From Chryseotalea sp. WA131a (GTDB lineage: Bacteria; Bacteroidota; Bacteroidia; Cytophagales; Cyclobacteriaceae): a stretch of DNA of 64,000 nt. The notes under the pieces are model-generated. The model did no database searches, was not told the DNA's origin, and saw only the letters and a program-made list of their open reading frames with translations. A program made the translations under genes and the position numbers. This document shows, piece after piece, positions 8,315-17,735 of this stretch (within the stretch, counting starts at the first letter, position 1; the number at the start of each line of letters is the position of its first letter). The DNA is taken from NCBI GenBank assembly GCA_025370075.1, contig CP073016.1, positions 1,736,001 through 1,800,000 on the forward strand, in the 5' to 3' direction.

Positions 8315-9033
8315 GGTAGAGTAATCTTTTAAGCAGCCCTAGTGAGTACAAAACCGAGTAAGGTTTTGATAGTTATATTCTTTGAAGGAAAGTAATTTTC
8401 ATAGCAGTAAGTCAGATATGCTACGTTCTTTATATCTGGGCTCTTATCATATTGATAAAATTCTTAGCCCCTTCAGTAAGCATACACGAGCAAAAAAAGA
8501 ATAGAAAGAATTACAAAAAAGAAAAGCACTTTACCAATCTCGAAATTATAATGTTAAGATTTTTAAGGTGGACAATTTAATGATAGTCAACTTTATTTGT
8601 GAATTTAAAGACGAAGAGTCAATTCTCTTACTTGATGAAGGTCTCTTAAGATCTTGGTATCGACCAAATAAAGCATCGGACTTTTCAGTCCGATGCTTCT
8701 GTCAAAACCAAACAACCCTAGACAGGATTATCCCCAACACTTATCAACTATCATTTGAGCAGTTCGAACAACCATCACCAGCAGAAACCATTCTCTTTTC
8801 TAAATCGTACTGCCTTGTTCTAAAACCCCATATGTAGTTAAAAGTTTTTTTGCATTAACTACTCAAGATGATATCCAAACTAGCATATTAATGGTTATTA
8901 ATGGTTATCAATATTTTATAAAAAATCAATACTGGACAAATTTCTCTAAATCAAAATTTAATCCCAATTTGGGTATATTGAAAAGTGTCCTTTAACGCTT
9001 ACTTTTACCCTTGCAACCACTCATTGCACCCGC
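8315..9033. other. 719-bp AT-rich gap between mtaB and dnaE
   Basis: No gene can be supported with confidence here. It holds a perfect hairpin at 8671-8698, a 10-bp tandem duplication (TTAATGGTTA twice at about 8888-8907) and a possible dnaE promoter element TACCCTTG at 9006-9013. An open frame at 8568-8837 (GTG start, 89 codons) runs through the hairpin without stops. It has no recognisable motif and its plausibility as a gene is low. Confidence 0.6.
8671..8698. terminator. Perfect 12-bp stem, 4-nt loop hairpin
   Basis: AAGCATCGGACT (8671-8682), loop TTTC, and its exact complement at 8687-8698. On the minus strand the stem is followed by TATTTGG; on the plus strand by CTGTCAAAAC. Neither side has a strong U-tract, so it could be a terminator on the minus strand, a processing structure, or part of a decayed element. 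Confidence 0.45.
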
Positions 9034-12000
9034 ATGTATTTGATTTTTGATTCGGAAACCACAGGAATTCCTAGAAATAAGACTGCACCATTAACTGACT
9101 TCGAAAACTGGCCAAGATTGGTGCAAATTGCGTGGCAACTACACGATAACAAGGGCAAGTTGCTTTCGCAACACAACTACATTATAAAGCCAAAGGGCTT
9201 CGATATCCCTTTTAAAGCAGAGCAAGTTCACGGCATTTCAACTGCACGCGCCCTGAAAGAAGGTCAAGACTTGCACAAGATACTCACCATTTTTAGTCAA
9301 GACTTAGAAAAGACCAAACAGTTGGTTGGCCACAACATTGAGTTCGATATCAATATTATTGGTGCTGAGTTGCTGCGACAGCAACTAGACCCAGCAATGT
9401 TTTTGGGGCTACAGCGGGTGGATACTGGATTATCATCAATTGAGTTTTGTCAATTGCCCGGAGGCATAGGTGGCAAAATGAAAATGCCAAGACTGGAAGA
9501 ACTCTATCAAAAATTGTTTGGAACGGGCTTTGGCGATGCGCATGATGCATCGTATGATGTAGAGGCGACTGCCAAATCTTTTTTTGGATTACTCCGGAAA
9601 AAAGTGGTGAGTCCATTTGATTCCACGCCCGTAGAAGAGATTGAGTACGAAGCACCCAATTTGGAAGCGGGTAATTCTACCAAACGCGAAAAGATAAAAG
9701 GTGTAGAATATGGCGAGGGCTCAGAAAAAGAGATAAGCCAAAAACCGTTTTATCATCTCCATGTGCATTCACAATACTCGGTTTTGCAAGCCGTGCCCGA
9801 TGTGGCCGAGCTTATCGCAAAAGCGAAAGCAGAAAACATGGAAACTGTTGCCCTTACTGATTTTGGCAATATGTATGGTGCCTTCAAATTTGTTAGTGAA
9901 GCGCTTAAGCACAACATCAAACCCATTGTAGGCTGTGAATTTTACATATCGGAAGAGCGAAAAAAAAACAAATTCACCAAAGACAATCCGGACAAACGCC
10001 ATACACAGCTATTGTTGGCCAAGAATAAAGTAGGATATCAAAATTTAGCGAAGCTTAGTTCGCTAGGTTTTATCGAGGGCCTTTATGGGATTTATCCGCG
10101 CATTGATAAAGAACTGATTACCCAACACAAAGAAGGCATTATTGCAACTACAGGTAGCCTTTCAAGCGAAATCCCTTATTTGATTTTGAATGTGGGAGAG
10201 CGTCAAGCCGAGGATGTTTTCAAATGGTGGCATCAGTTGCTGGGTGACGATTTCTATGTGGAGCTAAACCGACACGGCATGCCCGAAGAAAACCGGGTGA
10301 ACGAAACCTTGCTACGGTTTGCTGAAAAACATAAGGTGAAATATTTTGCTGCCAATGAGTGCTACTACTTAGAAAAAGAGCAATCGAACGCGCACGATGT
10401 TTTATTGTGCATCAAAGAAGGTGAGTTTCAATCAACACCCATCGGCTCGGGCAGGGGCAGGCGCTATGGCTTGCCCAACAATCAATTTTATTTCAAATCG
10501 CAAGATGAAATGAAACTGCTCTTCCGCGATTTGCCCGAATCGATAGACACCATTCAAGAAATTATAGATAAAATTGAAAAATATGAATTGAAGCGGAATG
10601 TATTACTTCCCAAATTCACCATACCCCACGAGTTTGCTACAGAAGATGACTATTTACGCCACCTTACCTACGAAGGTGCAAAAAAGAGATATCCCGAACT
10701 CACCAACGAAATACGAGAACGACTCGACTTTGAATTGGAGACCATCAAAAAAACGGGATACCCAGGCTATTTTTTGATTGTCCAAGATTTTACAGGCAAA
10801 GCGCGTGAGATGGGTGTATCGGTTGGCCCCGGCCGTGGCTCGGCTGCTGGTTCTGCAGTGGCGTTTTGCACGGGCATTACCAATGTAGACCCCATTGCGT
10901 ATAATTTGCTTTTCGAGCGTTTCTTAAATCCTGACCGCGTTTCACTTCCCGATATTGATATTGACTTTGATGATGAGGGTCGTGATAAGGTGTTAAAGTA
11001 CGTGATTGAAAAATATGGCCACAACCAAGTAGCACAGATTATCACCTATGGCACCATGGCCGCCAAATCTTCCATCCGTGATTGCGCCCGTGTGATGGAG
11101 TTGCCGCTGGCCGAAGCAAATAATTTAGCGAAGCTTGTTCCCGAGCGGCCGGGCACTTCATTGGCCGATGCCTTTAAAGATGTGAAAGAATTGGCCGATG
11201 TAAAAAAGGGAACCGACTTGAAGGCACAAGTACTCAACCAGGCTGTGGTGCTGGAAGGTTCACTTCGAAACACGGGAACTCATGCGTGCGGTGTCATCAT
11301 CACACCTGATGATTTGACCAAGTTTGTTCCGGTATCCACTGCGAAAGATTCGGACATGTTGGTGACGCAGTTCGACAACAGCGTGGTTGAAAATGCGGGG
11401 TTGTTGAAGATGGACTTCTTAGGGTTGACCACCCTAACCATTATCACCACAGCTCTCAAAAATATCAAGAAGAGAAAAGGAATTGATATCGATATTGATA
11501 AGATTCCACTTAATGATTCAAAAACCTACCAACTCTATCAGCGAGGCGAAACCACGGGCACCTTCCAATTCGAATCGGATGGCATGCAAAGCTACCTGCG
11601 TGGATTGAAGCCCGACAAATTTGAAGATCTCATCGCGATGAACGCATTGTACCGCCCAGGGCCAATGGAGTACATTCCCAATTTCATTGCGCGTAAAAAT
11701 GGTCGCGAGGCCATCAAGTACGATTTGCCCGAGATGGAAGAGTATTTGAAAGACACGTACGGCATTACCGTGTATCAAGAGCAAGTGATGTTGCTTTCGC
11801 AAAAGCTCGCCAACTTTAGCAAGGGAGATGCCGATGTGTTGCGTAAGGCGATGGGTAAAAAGCAAAAAGATGTGCTCGACAAAATGAAAAGCAAGTTCAT
11901 TGAAGGTTGCAAGAAAAACAACCACGATGAACCCATCGCTGAAAAAATCTGGAAAGACTGGGAGGCCTTTGCGCAATATGCTTTCAACAAATCGCACTCT

Positions 12001-13326
12001 ACGTGTTATTCGTTGGTGGCATACCATACCGCGTATTTAAAAGCAAATTATCCCGCAGAATACATGGCGGCCGTGCTGACGCATTCACAAAGCAACTTGG
12101 ACAGTGTTACGTATTTTATTGAAGAATGCCGCAAGCAAAGTATTGAGGTGCTGGGGCCGCATGTAAATGAATCGGGGGTATATTTTGAAGTAAACAAAGA
12201 AGGAAAAATCCGTTTTGGATTAGGCGCTATAAAAGGGGCAGGCGATGCTGCGGTGGAGGCCATCATTGCCGAACGTGATGCACACGGTGCGTTTTCTGAT
12301 ATCTTTGATTTTGCTAAGCGTTTAAGTAATCGCTCGGTCAATAAAAAAACATTTGAATGCCTCGCCTTGTCGGGAGCGTTTGATTGTTTTACCGCTTACC
12401 ATCGCAGGCAATATATTGCAGCCAAAGAAGGTGATAGCTCATTGACAGAAAAAGTGATTAAGTATTCTGCTAAAATGCAGCAAGAGTCGCAAAGTGCGCA
12501 AGCCAGTTTGTTTGGTAACTCCACGGGCACGCAAATGCCTCCGCCAAAAGTGGATAACATTGAACCATTTAGCGAAATCGAAAAACTACATTTTGAAAAA
12601 GAAGTAGTGGGTGTTTATATCTCTGGGCATCCACTCGATAATTTCAAATTTGAAATCGACACCTTTTGTAATATGGGTGTTACCGAATTGGCAGACCTGG
12701 ATGGCAAAGAAGGGAAGGAATGCAAACTGGGTGGCATTGTTGCCTCAGTGGAGCATCGCATGACCAAAACCGGAAGGCCATTTGGTAAATTATTTATTGA
12801 AGATTATAGTGGTAAAGCGGAGGTGGTGCTATGGAGCGATGACTATCTTAAGTTCAAATCTTTTTTGATGCCCGGTTTGTTTCTGTTTATTGAAGGAAAT
12901 ATTCTGCGCAAGAGTTGGGGAGAACAAAACCTGGAATTTAAAATCCGAAACATTGATTTGCTGAATGAACTGGCCAACAAGCGCGTAAGCGGTTTAGCCA
13001 TTCGGGCAGAGGTAGAAACAATCGATAGTCAATTTATGGAGAGCCTAGAAAAACTAGTCAAGAAAAATGCTGGCCAAGCAGGCTTGCGCATGTATTTGAA
13101 AAGTCAAGATGCGCTGCAAACTGAACTTTTGGCGCGATCAGTACGAATCAAGCCAACCAATGAATTAATCAAAGAGTTAAAGCGTTTAGCTGAGGTGGGC
13201 GTGGTAACCGACAAACTAGAAGTACGCTGGCTGACGGATATGCCAACAAATACGATAACAAAAACTGAAGTTGGAACAATTTCATCTACCTTTGTGTTGG
13301 AAGTTTTGGAACCAGTTGACAATTGA
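9034..13326 (+). CDS. dnaE: DNA polymerase III alpha subunit with N-terminal exonuclease domain
   Basis: The replicative polymerase subunit, 1430 residues. Residues 1-190 are a DEDDh exonuclease (FDSETTG, HGIS, GHNIEFDINI, HDASYDVEAT), normally encoded by the separate dnaQ gene. From about residue 243 the PHP domain follows (LHVHSQYS, LTDFGNMYG). The palm carries GPGRGSAAGS and the catalytic acidic motif PDIDIDFDDEGRD near residue 640. The fingers region has NALYRPGPMEYIP, and the tail holds an OB fold near residue 1230 (GGIVASVEHRMTKTG). The fused exonuclease would place proofreading on the same chain. The gene follows a long AT-rich gap and is followed 42 bp later by trxA. Confidence 0.96.
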   Translation: MYLIFDSETTGIPRNKTAPLTDFENWPRLVQIAWQLHDNKGKLLSQHNYIIKPKGFDIPFKAEQVHGISTARALKEGQDLHKILTIFSQDLEKTKQLVGHNIEFDINIIGAELLRQQLDPAMFLGLQRVDTGLSSIEFCQLPGGIGGKMKMPRLEELYQKLFGTGFGDAHDASYDVEATAKSFFGLLRKKVVSPFDSTPVEEIEYEAPNLEAGNSTKREKIKGVEYGEGSEKEISQKPFYHLHVHSQYSVLQAVPDVAELIAKAKAENMETVALTDFGNMYGAFKFVSEALKHNIKPIVGCEFYISEERKKNKFTKDNPDKRHTQLLLAKNKVGYQNLAKLSSLGFIEGLYGIYPRIDKELITQHKEGIIATTGSLSSEIPYLILNVGERQAEDVFKWWHQLLGDDFYVELNRHGMPEENRVNETLLRFAEKHKVKYFAANECYYLEKEQSNAHDVLLCIKEGEFQSTPIGSGRGRRYGLPNNQFYFKSQDEMKLLFRDLPESIDTIQEIIDKIEKYELKRNVLLPKFTIPHEFATEDDYLRHLTYEGAKKRYPELTNEIRERLDFELETIKKTGYPGYFLIVQDFTGKAREMGVSVGPGRGSAAGSAVAFCTGITNVDPIAYNLLFERFLNPDRVSLPDIDIDFDDEGRDKVLKYVIEKYGHNQVAQIITYGTMAAKSSIRDCARVMELPLAEANNLAKLVPERPGTSLADAFKDVKELADVKKGTDLKAQVLNQAVVLEGSLRNTGTHACGVIITPDDLTKFVPVSTAKDSDMLVTQFDNSVVENAGLLKMDFLGLTTLTIITTALKNIKKRKGIDIDIDKIPLNDSKTYQLYQRGETTGTFQFESDGMQSYLRGLKPDKFEDLIAMNALYRPGPMEYIPNFIARKNGREAIKYDLPEMEEYLKDTYGITVYQEQVMLLSQKLANFSKGDADVLRKAMGKKQKDVLDKMKSKFIEGCKKNNHDEPIAEKIWKDWEAFAQYAFNKSHSTCYSLVAYHTAYLKANYPAEYMAAVLTHSQSNLDSVTYFIEECRKQSIEVLGPHVNESGVYFEVNKEGKIRFGLGAIKGAGDAAVEAIIAERDAHGAFSDIFDFAKRLSNRSVNKKTFECLALSGAFDCFTAYHRRQYIAAKEGDSSLTEKVIKYSAKMQQESQSAQASLFGNSTGTQMPPPKVDNIEPFSEIEKLHFEKEVVGVYISGHPLDNFKFEIDTFCNMGVTELADLDGKEGKECKLGGIVASVEHRMTKTGRPFGKLFIEDYSGKAEVVLWSDDYLKFKSFLMPGLFLFIEGNILRKSWGEQNLEFKIRNIDLLNELANKRVSGLAIRAEVETIDSQFMESLEKLVKKNAGQAGLRMYLKSQDALQTELLARSVRIKPTNELIKELKRLAEVGVVTDKLEVRWLTDMPTNTITKTEVGTISSTFVLEVLEPVDN

Positions 13327-13368
13327 CAACTTTGTTTTGGATAAGAATAAATTTAAACTCTTAAGAAA

Positions 13369-13692
13369 ATGGGAAAAACCTTAGAACTAACCGATGCAAC
13401 CTTTGACGAAACCTTAAAAAGTGATAAACCTGTTTTAGTTGATTTTTGGGCAGAGTGGTGCGGCCCTTGTAAAATGATTGGCCCGGCAGTAGAGGAACTT
13501 GCAAATGAATATGATGGCAAGGCCGTAGTGGCAAAGTTAAACGTTGACGAAAACCCAAACATCACAGCACGTTTTGGAGTACGCTCGATCCCTACTTTGT
13601 TGGTTTTCAAAAATGGCCAAATTGTAGATAAGCAAGTAGGCGCTGTGCCGAAGTCGGTTTTGGCGAACAAGCTGCAAGCGCAGGTGGCTTAG
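13369..13692 (+). CDS. trxA: Thioredoxin
   Basis: A 107-residue cytosolic thioredoxin that reduces protein disulfides. The active site WCGPC has its cysteines at residues 31 and 34, preceded by VDFWAEW. The cis-Pro loop (RSIPTLLVFKNG) and the terminal G-V-P-K-S segment match the family, and there is no signal peptide. It follows dnaE by 42 bp on the same strand and is closed by a strong terminator, so it may be the last gene of a dnaE-trxA unit. Confidence 0.96.
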   Translation: MGKTLELTDATFDETLKSDKPVLVDFWAEWCGPCKMIGPAVEELANEYDGKAVVAKLNVDENPNITARFGVRSIPTLLVFKNGQIVDKQVGAVPKSVLANKLQAQVA

Positions 13693-13712
13693 TTATTCGA
13701 TAATTTTTTTTG

Positions 13713-13747
13713 AAAAGACTGCTCTAGAGATTGGGCGGTCTTTTTTT
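13713..13747 (+). terminator. Rho-independent terminator after trxA
   Basis: An 11-bp stem (AAAGACTGCTC with GGGCGGTCTTT, two G-U pairs), an 8-nt loop, and a run of seven T. The T-tract overlaps the stop codon of the converging YkgJ-type gene, so it may serve trxA mainly. Confidence 0.85.
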
Positions 13748-14231
13748 ATTTGATGTTTTCCTTCATCTGCTCCACCATTTCCAACACCGCTGGGCACACC
13801 AATGTATTTTTGTAGGTTAAGTCCATAATCTGCACCATTTTTTTCCGGTTGGTGTGTGGATATTCTCTACAAGCCTTGGGCCTATCGGAATAGACGGAGC
13901 AATAGTTTTCACGATCTAAAAATGGACAAGGTGAAGATTTCAAAACATAGTCCTTGTCTTCATCGATGTGCAAATATTTCACGATAAAATCGCCCGGCTT
14001 CATGCGCAGGGCTTTGGCCACCCGTTCAATATCAGTTTGATAAAAAATAGGGCTCGTAGTTTTACAGCAGTTGGCACAGGTAAGGCAATCTATTTCATTA
14101 AATACTTCTTCGTGAAGGTTATGAAAGGCATTATCCACTTCGCGTGGGTTTTTCTTTTTCAGCTTTTGTAAAAAGGCTTTATTCTCACTCGACTGATTTT
14201 TTGCTTTCTGTTGAAATGCCTTTAAGTCCAC
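13746..14231 (-). CDS. YkgJ-family cysteine cluster protein
   Basis: A small protein with the conserved cysteine pattern of the YkgJ/UPF0153 family, thought to bind Zn or an Fe-S centre: CLTCANCC near residues 58-65, then CPFLDRENYCSVYSDRPKACREYP. The molecular role of the family is not firmly known. An ATG at 14267 would add MISNWYLVNLKQ, but those codons are a copy of a repeat word (AGTAATTGGTATCTGG) of the kind seen in other gaps here. GTG at 14231 gives MDLKAFQQKA, which I judge a typical start for such a protein, so I place the start there. It lies between trxA and ppc on the opposite strand to trxA. Confidence 0.85.
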   Translation of the reverse strand: MDLKAFQQKAKNQSSENKAFLQKLKKKNPREVDNAFHNLHEEVFNEIDCLTCANCCKTTSPIFYQTDIERVAKALRMKPGDFIVKYLHIDEDKDYVLKSSPCPFLDRENYCSVYSDRPKACREYPHTNRKKMVQIMDLTYKNTLVCPAVLEMVEQMKENIK

Positions 14232-14284
14232 TTGTTTTAAGTTTACCAGATACCAATTACTGATCACTAACCAATACTTACCAA
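14232..14284. repeat. Dispersed repeat words between ppc and the YkgJ gene
   Basis: On the minus strand the gap reads as short near-repeated phrases (TTGGTAAGTATTGGTTAGTGATCAGTAATTGGTATCTGG), of the same style as the words at 28485-28515 and 53470-53510. It abuts both the ppc stop codon and the proposed GTG start of the next gene. Confidence 0.45.
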
Positions 14285-14285
14285 C

Positions 14286-16865
14286 TCAAGCCGAATTCCT
14301 CGCTGCATTGATAATCCCAAACATGCTTCGAATAATCAATTTACGGTAACGAAGTTCATAAGCCTTTTTATCATCTGTTAAATTGCGCAAGTTCATCAAC
14401 GAGGCTTGCTGAATCGCAATCAGTGGCAACACTATCTGCTCACGCAAATACACCGATTGCCGGATGTTGGGATTGTTGCCCATCAGTTCGCTCAGGCCGG
14501 AAATTTCCAACGTCTCTTCCTTTGAAAGCTCGTACTCTGCATACATCTTTTTCCAAAAGGCACCAAACTCGGCATCGTTGGCCAGGTACGTGGTTGCTTG
14601 GTAATTGGTTTTCGTCAACGACATCATGCTATTACCCAACAGGGTTCGAAAAAAGAGAGAGTTTTGATACAGCTCTTTTACTTCATTTGACCTTTTCTGC
14701 AATGCTTTCAACGCACTACCCACCCCATAAAATCCAGGAATATTTTGCTTCATCATCGCCCACGAGCCTACAAACGGAATGGCTCGTAAATCTACAAACT
14801 TCAATCCGCTACCTCCACTCCTTTTCACGGGACGCGAGCCGATGTTGGTATCACCAAAAAACGAAAGCGGGGTAACCTTCTCCAAATACGGAACAAATTT
14901 TTCGTGAAGGCGCAAATCCAAGTAAGCACGATGGGCTTGCGCAGCCAACTCGTCCAATAAACTTTTTTCAGAATCGCTCATAGAAATATTTTTCCCAAAC
15001 ACCTCTCCTTCCACACCAGCAGAAATCAACTGCTCTAAATTGTATTGGCACGACCCAGGCTTGCCAAAATTAGAGCTGATGGTTTGGCCTTGCACAGTCA
15101 CTTGCACTTCCTCCTGTTCGATACTTTCACCCAGCGAAGCATAAAAATCATGCGTGTTGCCACCACCACGTGCGGGAGGGCCTCCTCTTCCATCAAAGAA
15201 CAATGCCTTCAAACCAAATGCTCTAGAAACATTGGTAAGACTTTCTTTCGCTCTGAAAATAGACCAATTCGCACGTAGGTATCCACCGTCTTTAGTTCCG
15301 TCAGAAAAGCCAAGCATAATCGTTTGGTGATTTTTCCTGAACTCAAGATGCTGGCGGTATTCCGGAATGGAATACAATTCTTCCATGATGCTGGAACAGT
15401 GCGCTAAATCATCAATCGTTTCAAAGAGCGGAACAATGTCGAGTTGTAATGCCTGCTCGGTGCCAATCAACAATTTGGCCAGCACATACACTTCAATAAT
15501 ATGCAGCGCACTCTGGCAATTGCTAATGACATAGCGGTGGCACCCAGCCGGGCCATTCTCTTTTTGAATTTTGGCAATTGCCAAAATACTTTGAATGGTT
15601 TCGTTTACCAAGGCATCTTCAAAATCCAAAAAGATGAGGTTCGTTTTTAAAGATAGCAGATAATTGATTTGCTCTGGCTTGGTGAATTTTTCAAATTCTT
15701 CCCACGAAACGCTCTGCTTCTTTTGATGGAGTGTTTTCAAAATCTCCATCCACACGGCATCGTGCTTGCGACTGTCTTGCCGAATATCCAGGGCAGCAAA
15801 ATAAAACCCAAACATTCTCACTTTCAACAAAAAACTATCCAACAGTTCTAAAAACAAACCGTTGTGCTCCGATAACAAAATAACACGAGCCTTTTGCAAT
15901 TCTTCAATCAATTCTTGGGCCGATTGATAGGTTACTTCCTTTTTAAAAACCAGGTTGTAAATCTTTTGCTCAATGGAAATAATGAGGGGATGAATGCCTT
16001 GAAAGGTTAACCTTCTCCGCAGCAAACGAGCATCTTGGTAATAGCATTTCAAAATTGATTCGCGTAGGCGAGCCGCCACTTTCAAAGTAATCTCGGTAGT
16101 AACAAATGGATTTCCATCGCGGTCGCCCCCTGGCCAAAATCCGATTACAATTAATCGGTTGTTGTTCCACTCCGAAAGATTCATATCCAACCCACTGACA
16201 AGCGACTGCACGATTTGTGGAATGGCTTTGTAAAAAACATTTTCCAAGTACCAACACAAACTAAGCGCTTCGTCATACGGAGTTGGTTTTTGTTGGTTGA
16301 TGAAACCCGTTTTACCTAGTTGTTGCAACAGTTGGTCAATCAATCCAAAATCGTTGGCACGGATAGCTATCTCTAAATCGGTGAGAATGCCCAGCACATG
16401 GCCGGGATAAAACTGTGTGGGGTGCGCTGTTAGCACTACACGTAAACTAAACTGTTCAAGTTTAGCCTTTAATGCCCCTGCTTTGTTTTCGTATTTTGTC
16501 CGTAGCAGCAAAGCGGGTATAGTACCCTTTCCGTTTAAGTCATTGATTTGTTCGAAGGAAGAATCTTCCACCGAATCAAATAAGGCAACCTGCCGCTCTA
16601 CGTATTGTATGATATTGAATAGCAAATCAAACTGTTCTTCGGGTGTTGCGTTCGGTGTTTGCTCTTTAAAGAACCCGTTTAAGATATCGGGAGCCGATAA
16701 TCCCTTGGCAAACCCATCCGAACAATGCTGTTGTAAGATGGGCAACAAAGTGCCTGTACGAAGCACATGGTGAAATGGGAGGTTGAGAAAAAGGCTATTA
16801 TAGAGGTGGAATCGCGATCCCACGGATTGCTGGTAGGTTAAGTTTCTGCTAAAGAATGTAGACAT
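14286..16865 (-). CDS. ppc: Phosphoenolpyruvate carboxylase
   Basis: The anaplerotic enzyme that carboxylates PEP to oxaloacetate. The catalytic His is His148 in VVLTAHPTQ. Other family motifs are present in order: GGDRDGNP, GFSDGTKDGG, FDGRGGPPARGGG, SNFGKPGSCQYNL and FVGSWAMMKQNIPGFYG. The length is 859, at the short end of the bacterial range. The chain ends IINAARNSA rather than the common Q-N-T-G tail, so the extreme C-terminus, which lines the active site in other enzymes, is slightly altered. The gene is monocistronic or precedes the YkgJ-type gene, 54 bp away on the same strand. Confidence 0.94.
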   Translation of the reverse strand: MSTFFSRNLTYQQSVGSRFHLYNSLFLNLPFHHVLRTGTLLPILQQHCSDGFAKGLSAPDILNGFFKEQTPNATPEEQFDLLFNIIQYVERQVALFDSVEDSSFEQINDLNGKGTIPALLLRTKYENKAGALKAKLEQFSLRVVLTAHPTQFYPGHVLGILTDLEIAIRANDFGLIDQLLQQLGKTGFINQQKPTPYDEALSLCWYLENVFYKAIPQIVQSLVSGLDMNLSEWNNNRLIVIGFWPGGDRDGNPFVTTEITLKVAARLRESILKCYYQDARLLRRRLTFQGIHPLIISIEQKIYNLVFKKEVTYQSAQELIEELQKARVILLSEHNGLFLELLDSFLLKVRMFGFYFAALDIRQDSRKHDAVWMEILKTLHQKKQSVSWEEFEKFTKPEQINYLLSLKTNLIFLDFEDALVNETIQSILAIAKIQKENGPAGCHRYVISNCQSALHIIEVYVLAKLLIGTEQALQLDIVPLFETIDDLAHCSSIMEELYSIPEYRQHLEFRKNHQTIMLGFSDGTKDGGYLRANWSIFRAKESLTNVSRAFGLKALFFDGRGGPPARGGGNTHDFYASLGESIEQEEVQVTVQGQTISSNFGKPGSCQYNLEQLISAGVEGEVFGKNISMSDSEKSLLDELAAQAHRAYLDLRLHEKFVPYLEKVTPLSFFGDTNIGSRPVKRSGGSGLKFVDLRAIPFVGSWAMMKQNIPGFYGVGSALKALQKRSNEVKELYQNSLFFRTLLGNSMMSLTKTNYQATTYLANDAEFGAFWKKMYAEYELSKEETLEISGLSELMGNNPNIRQSVYLREQIVLPLIAIQQASLMNLRNLTDDKKAYELRYRKLIIRSMFGIINAARNSA

Positions 16866-16936
16866 GAAATTTAATATTGTTACACTTTGTACTTCGCCCT
16901 AATTTACGGTAACTTTCATTTCTTAAACCTCAAGCC

Positions 16937-17509
16937 ATGAAGAAAACTTTACTCTATGTGCTTATAATTGCATTGCTTTCATCTTGTTTAGGTTACAAAG
17001 AGCTGCCCGTTGAATACGATTATAGCTATAAGGGCAATTTCAAACGATATAGAACTTTCACCATCATGCATCCATTAGGTGTAACCGATTCTACCATGAC
17101 CAACGGATTAATCGAAAAATCCATTATCAACCGCATGCGCTTTTTGGGTTACAAACAAACTGACAACCGCCCTCACCTCATTATTGGTTTTAAAATGTAC
17201 CAAGACAGCCTCCGCTTTAACGGCTATAACCAGCCCGAAATTGAAGAGTGGGTGAAAAGTCAGCAAGCGGATCTTAACTATAACTCCAAAAAACTAGATC
17301 TTAAAAGTGGCACGTTGCTGATTCAATTTTATGATCGAAGACAAAATCGATCTATTTGGCAGGGCTATGCTACCACCTATTACGGAAGTATTGATTTCAA
17401 CAATCAGCGTCACTTGCGCAATGCAGTGATTTCCATCTTGGATAAGTACCGTTTTTGGGCCGAAGGATTTGTGGAGGGCACCGTGCCCAAAGAAACCGAA
17501 ATGCCCTAG
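16937..17509 (+). CDS. DUF4136-type lipoprotein
   Basis: A 190-residue protein with a lipoprotein signal (MKKTLLYVLIIALLSSCLG; lipid-modified Cys near residue 17). After the signal it has the pattern of DUF4136 proteins: an early D-Y segment, F-x-x-Y-x-T-F, then HLIIGFKMYQD and a later GTLLIQFYDRRQNRSIWQGYA. Such proteins are envelope-associated with unknown function. It is transcribed away from ppc and followed by tRNA-Gln. Nothing nearby suggests a partner. Confidence 0.8.
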   Translation: MKKTLLYVLIIALLSSCLGYKELPVEYDYSYKGNFKRYRTFTIMHPLGVTDSTMTNGLIEKSIINRMRFLGYKQTDNRPHLIIGFKMYQDSLRFNGYNQPEIEEWVKSQQADLNYNSKKLDLKSGTLLIQFYDRRQNRSIWQGYATTYYGSIDFNNQRHLRNAVISILDKYRFWAEGFVEGTVPKETEMP

Positions 17510-17578
17510 AGAAGGGTAAACCCTTGAATTTTCTTCACAAACCTTACAATTTAGGTTTTCGCTTTTCAAAATTAATTC

Positions 17579-17586
17579 TACCTTTG
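17579..17586 (+). promoter_or_regulatory. Candidate -7 promoter element for tRNA-Gln
   Basis: TACCTTTG matches TAnnTTTG exactly; TTTC at 17557-17560 lies at the spacing expected for the -33 TTTG element. The tRNA begins 23 bp downstream. Confidence 0.55.
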
Positions 17587-17608
17587 CAGACCTTTTTTAA
17601 AGGCATCT

Positions 17609-17679
17609 TGTCCTATGGTGTAATGGTAACACAGCAGATTTTGATTCTGCTTTTCTAGGTTCGAATCCTAGTAGGACAA
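17609..17679 (+). tRNA. tRNA-Gln (anticodon UUG)
   Basis: A full cloverleaf can be drawn. The acceptor is TGTCCTA paired with TAGGACA, the D arm is GTGT-AATGGTA-ACAC, the anticodon stem is GCAGA/TCTGC with loop TTTTGAT giving anticodon TTG, and the T arm is CTAGG-TTCGAAT-CCTAG. The discriminator is A at 17679. The CCA end is not encoded (CAT follows), so it would have to be added by the nucleotidyltransferase. Confidence 0.95.
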
Positions 17680-17683
17680 CATC

Positions 17684-17713
17684 AACCCGCTTCGCTTGCC
17701 GGTGCGGGTTTTT
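17684..17713 (+). terminator. Terminator after tRNA-Gln
   Basis: A 7-bp stem AACCCGC (17684-17690) with GCGGGTT (17704-17710), a 13-nt loop, then a short T run. It lies 5 bp after the tRNA and 22 bp before prs. Confidence 0.7.
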
Positions 17714-17735
17714 AGTTAACAGAAATGTTGAACCA

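Noticed and set aside
8568..8837. An 89-codon frame in the mtaB-dnaE gap
   Set aside because: It runs through a perfect hairpin, starts at GTG, and has no recognised motif. I report the region but do not call a gene.
17684..17713. Hairpin considered as a riboswitch for prs
   Set aside because: It is a simple GC-rich stem with a T run directly after the tRNA, better explained as a terminator.
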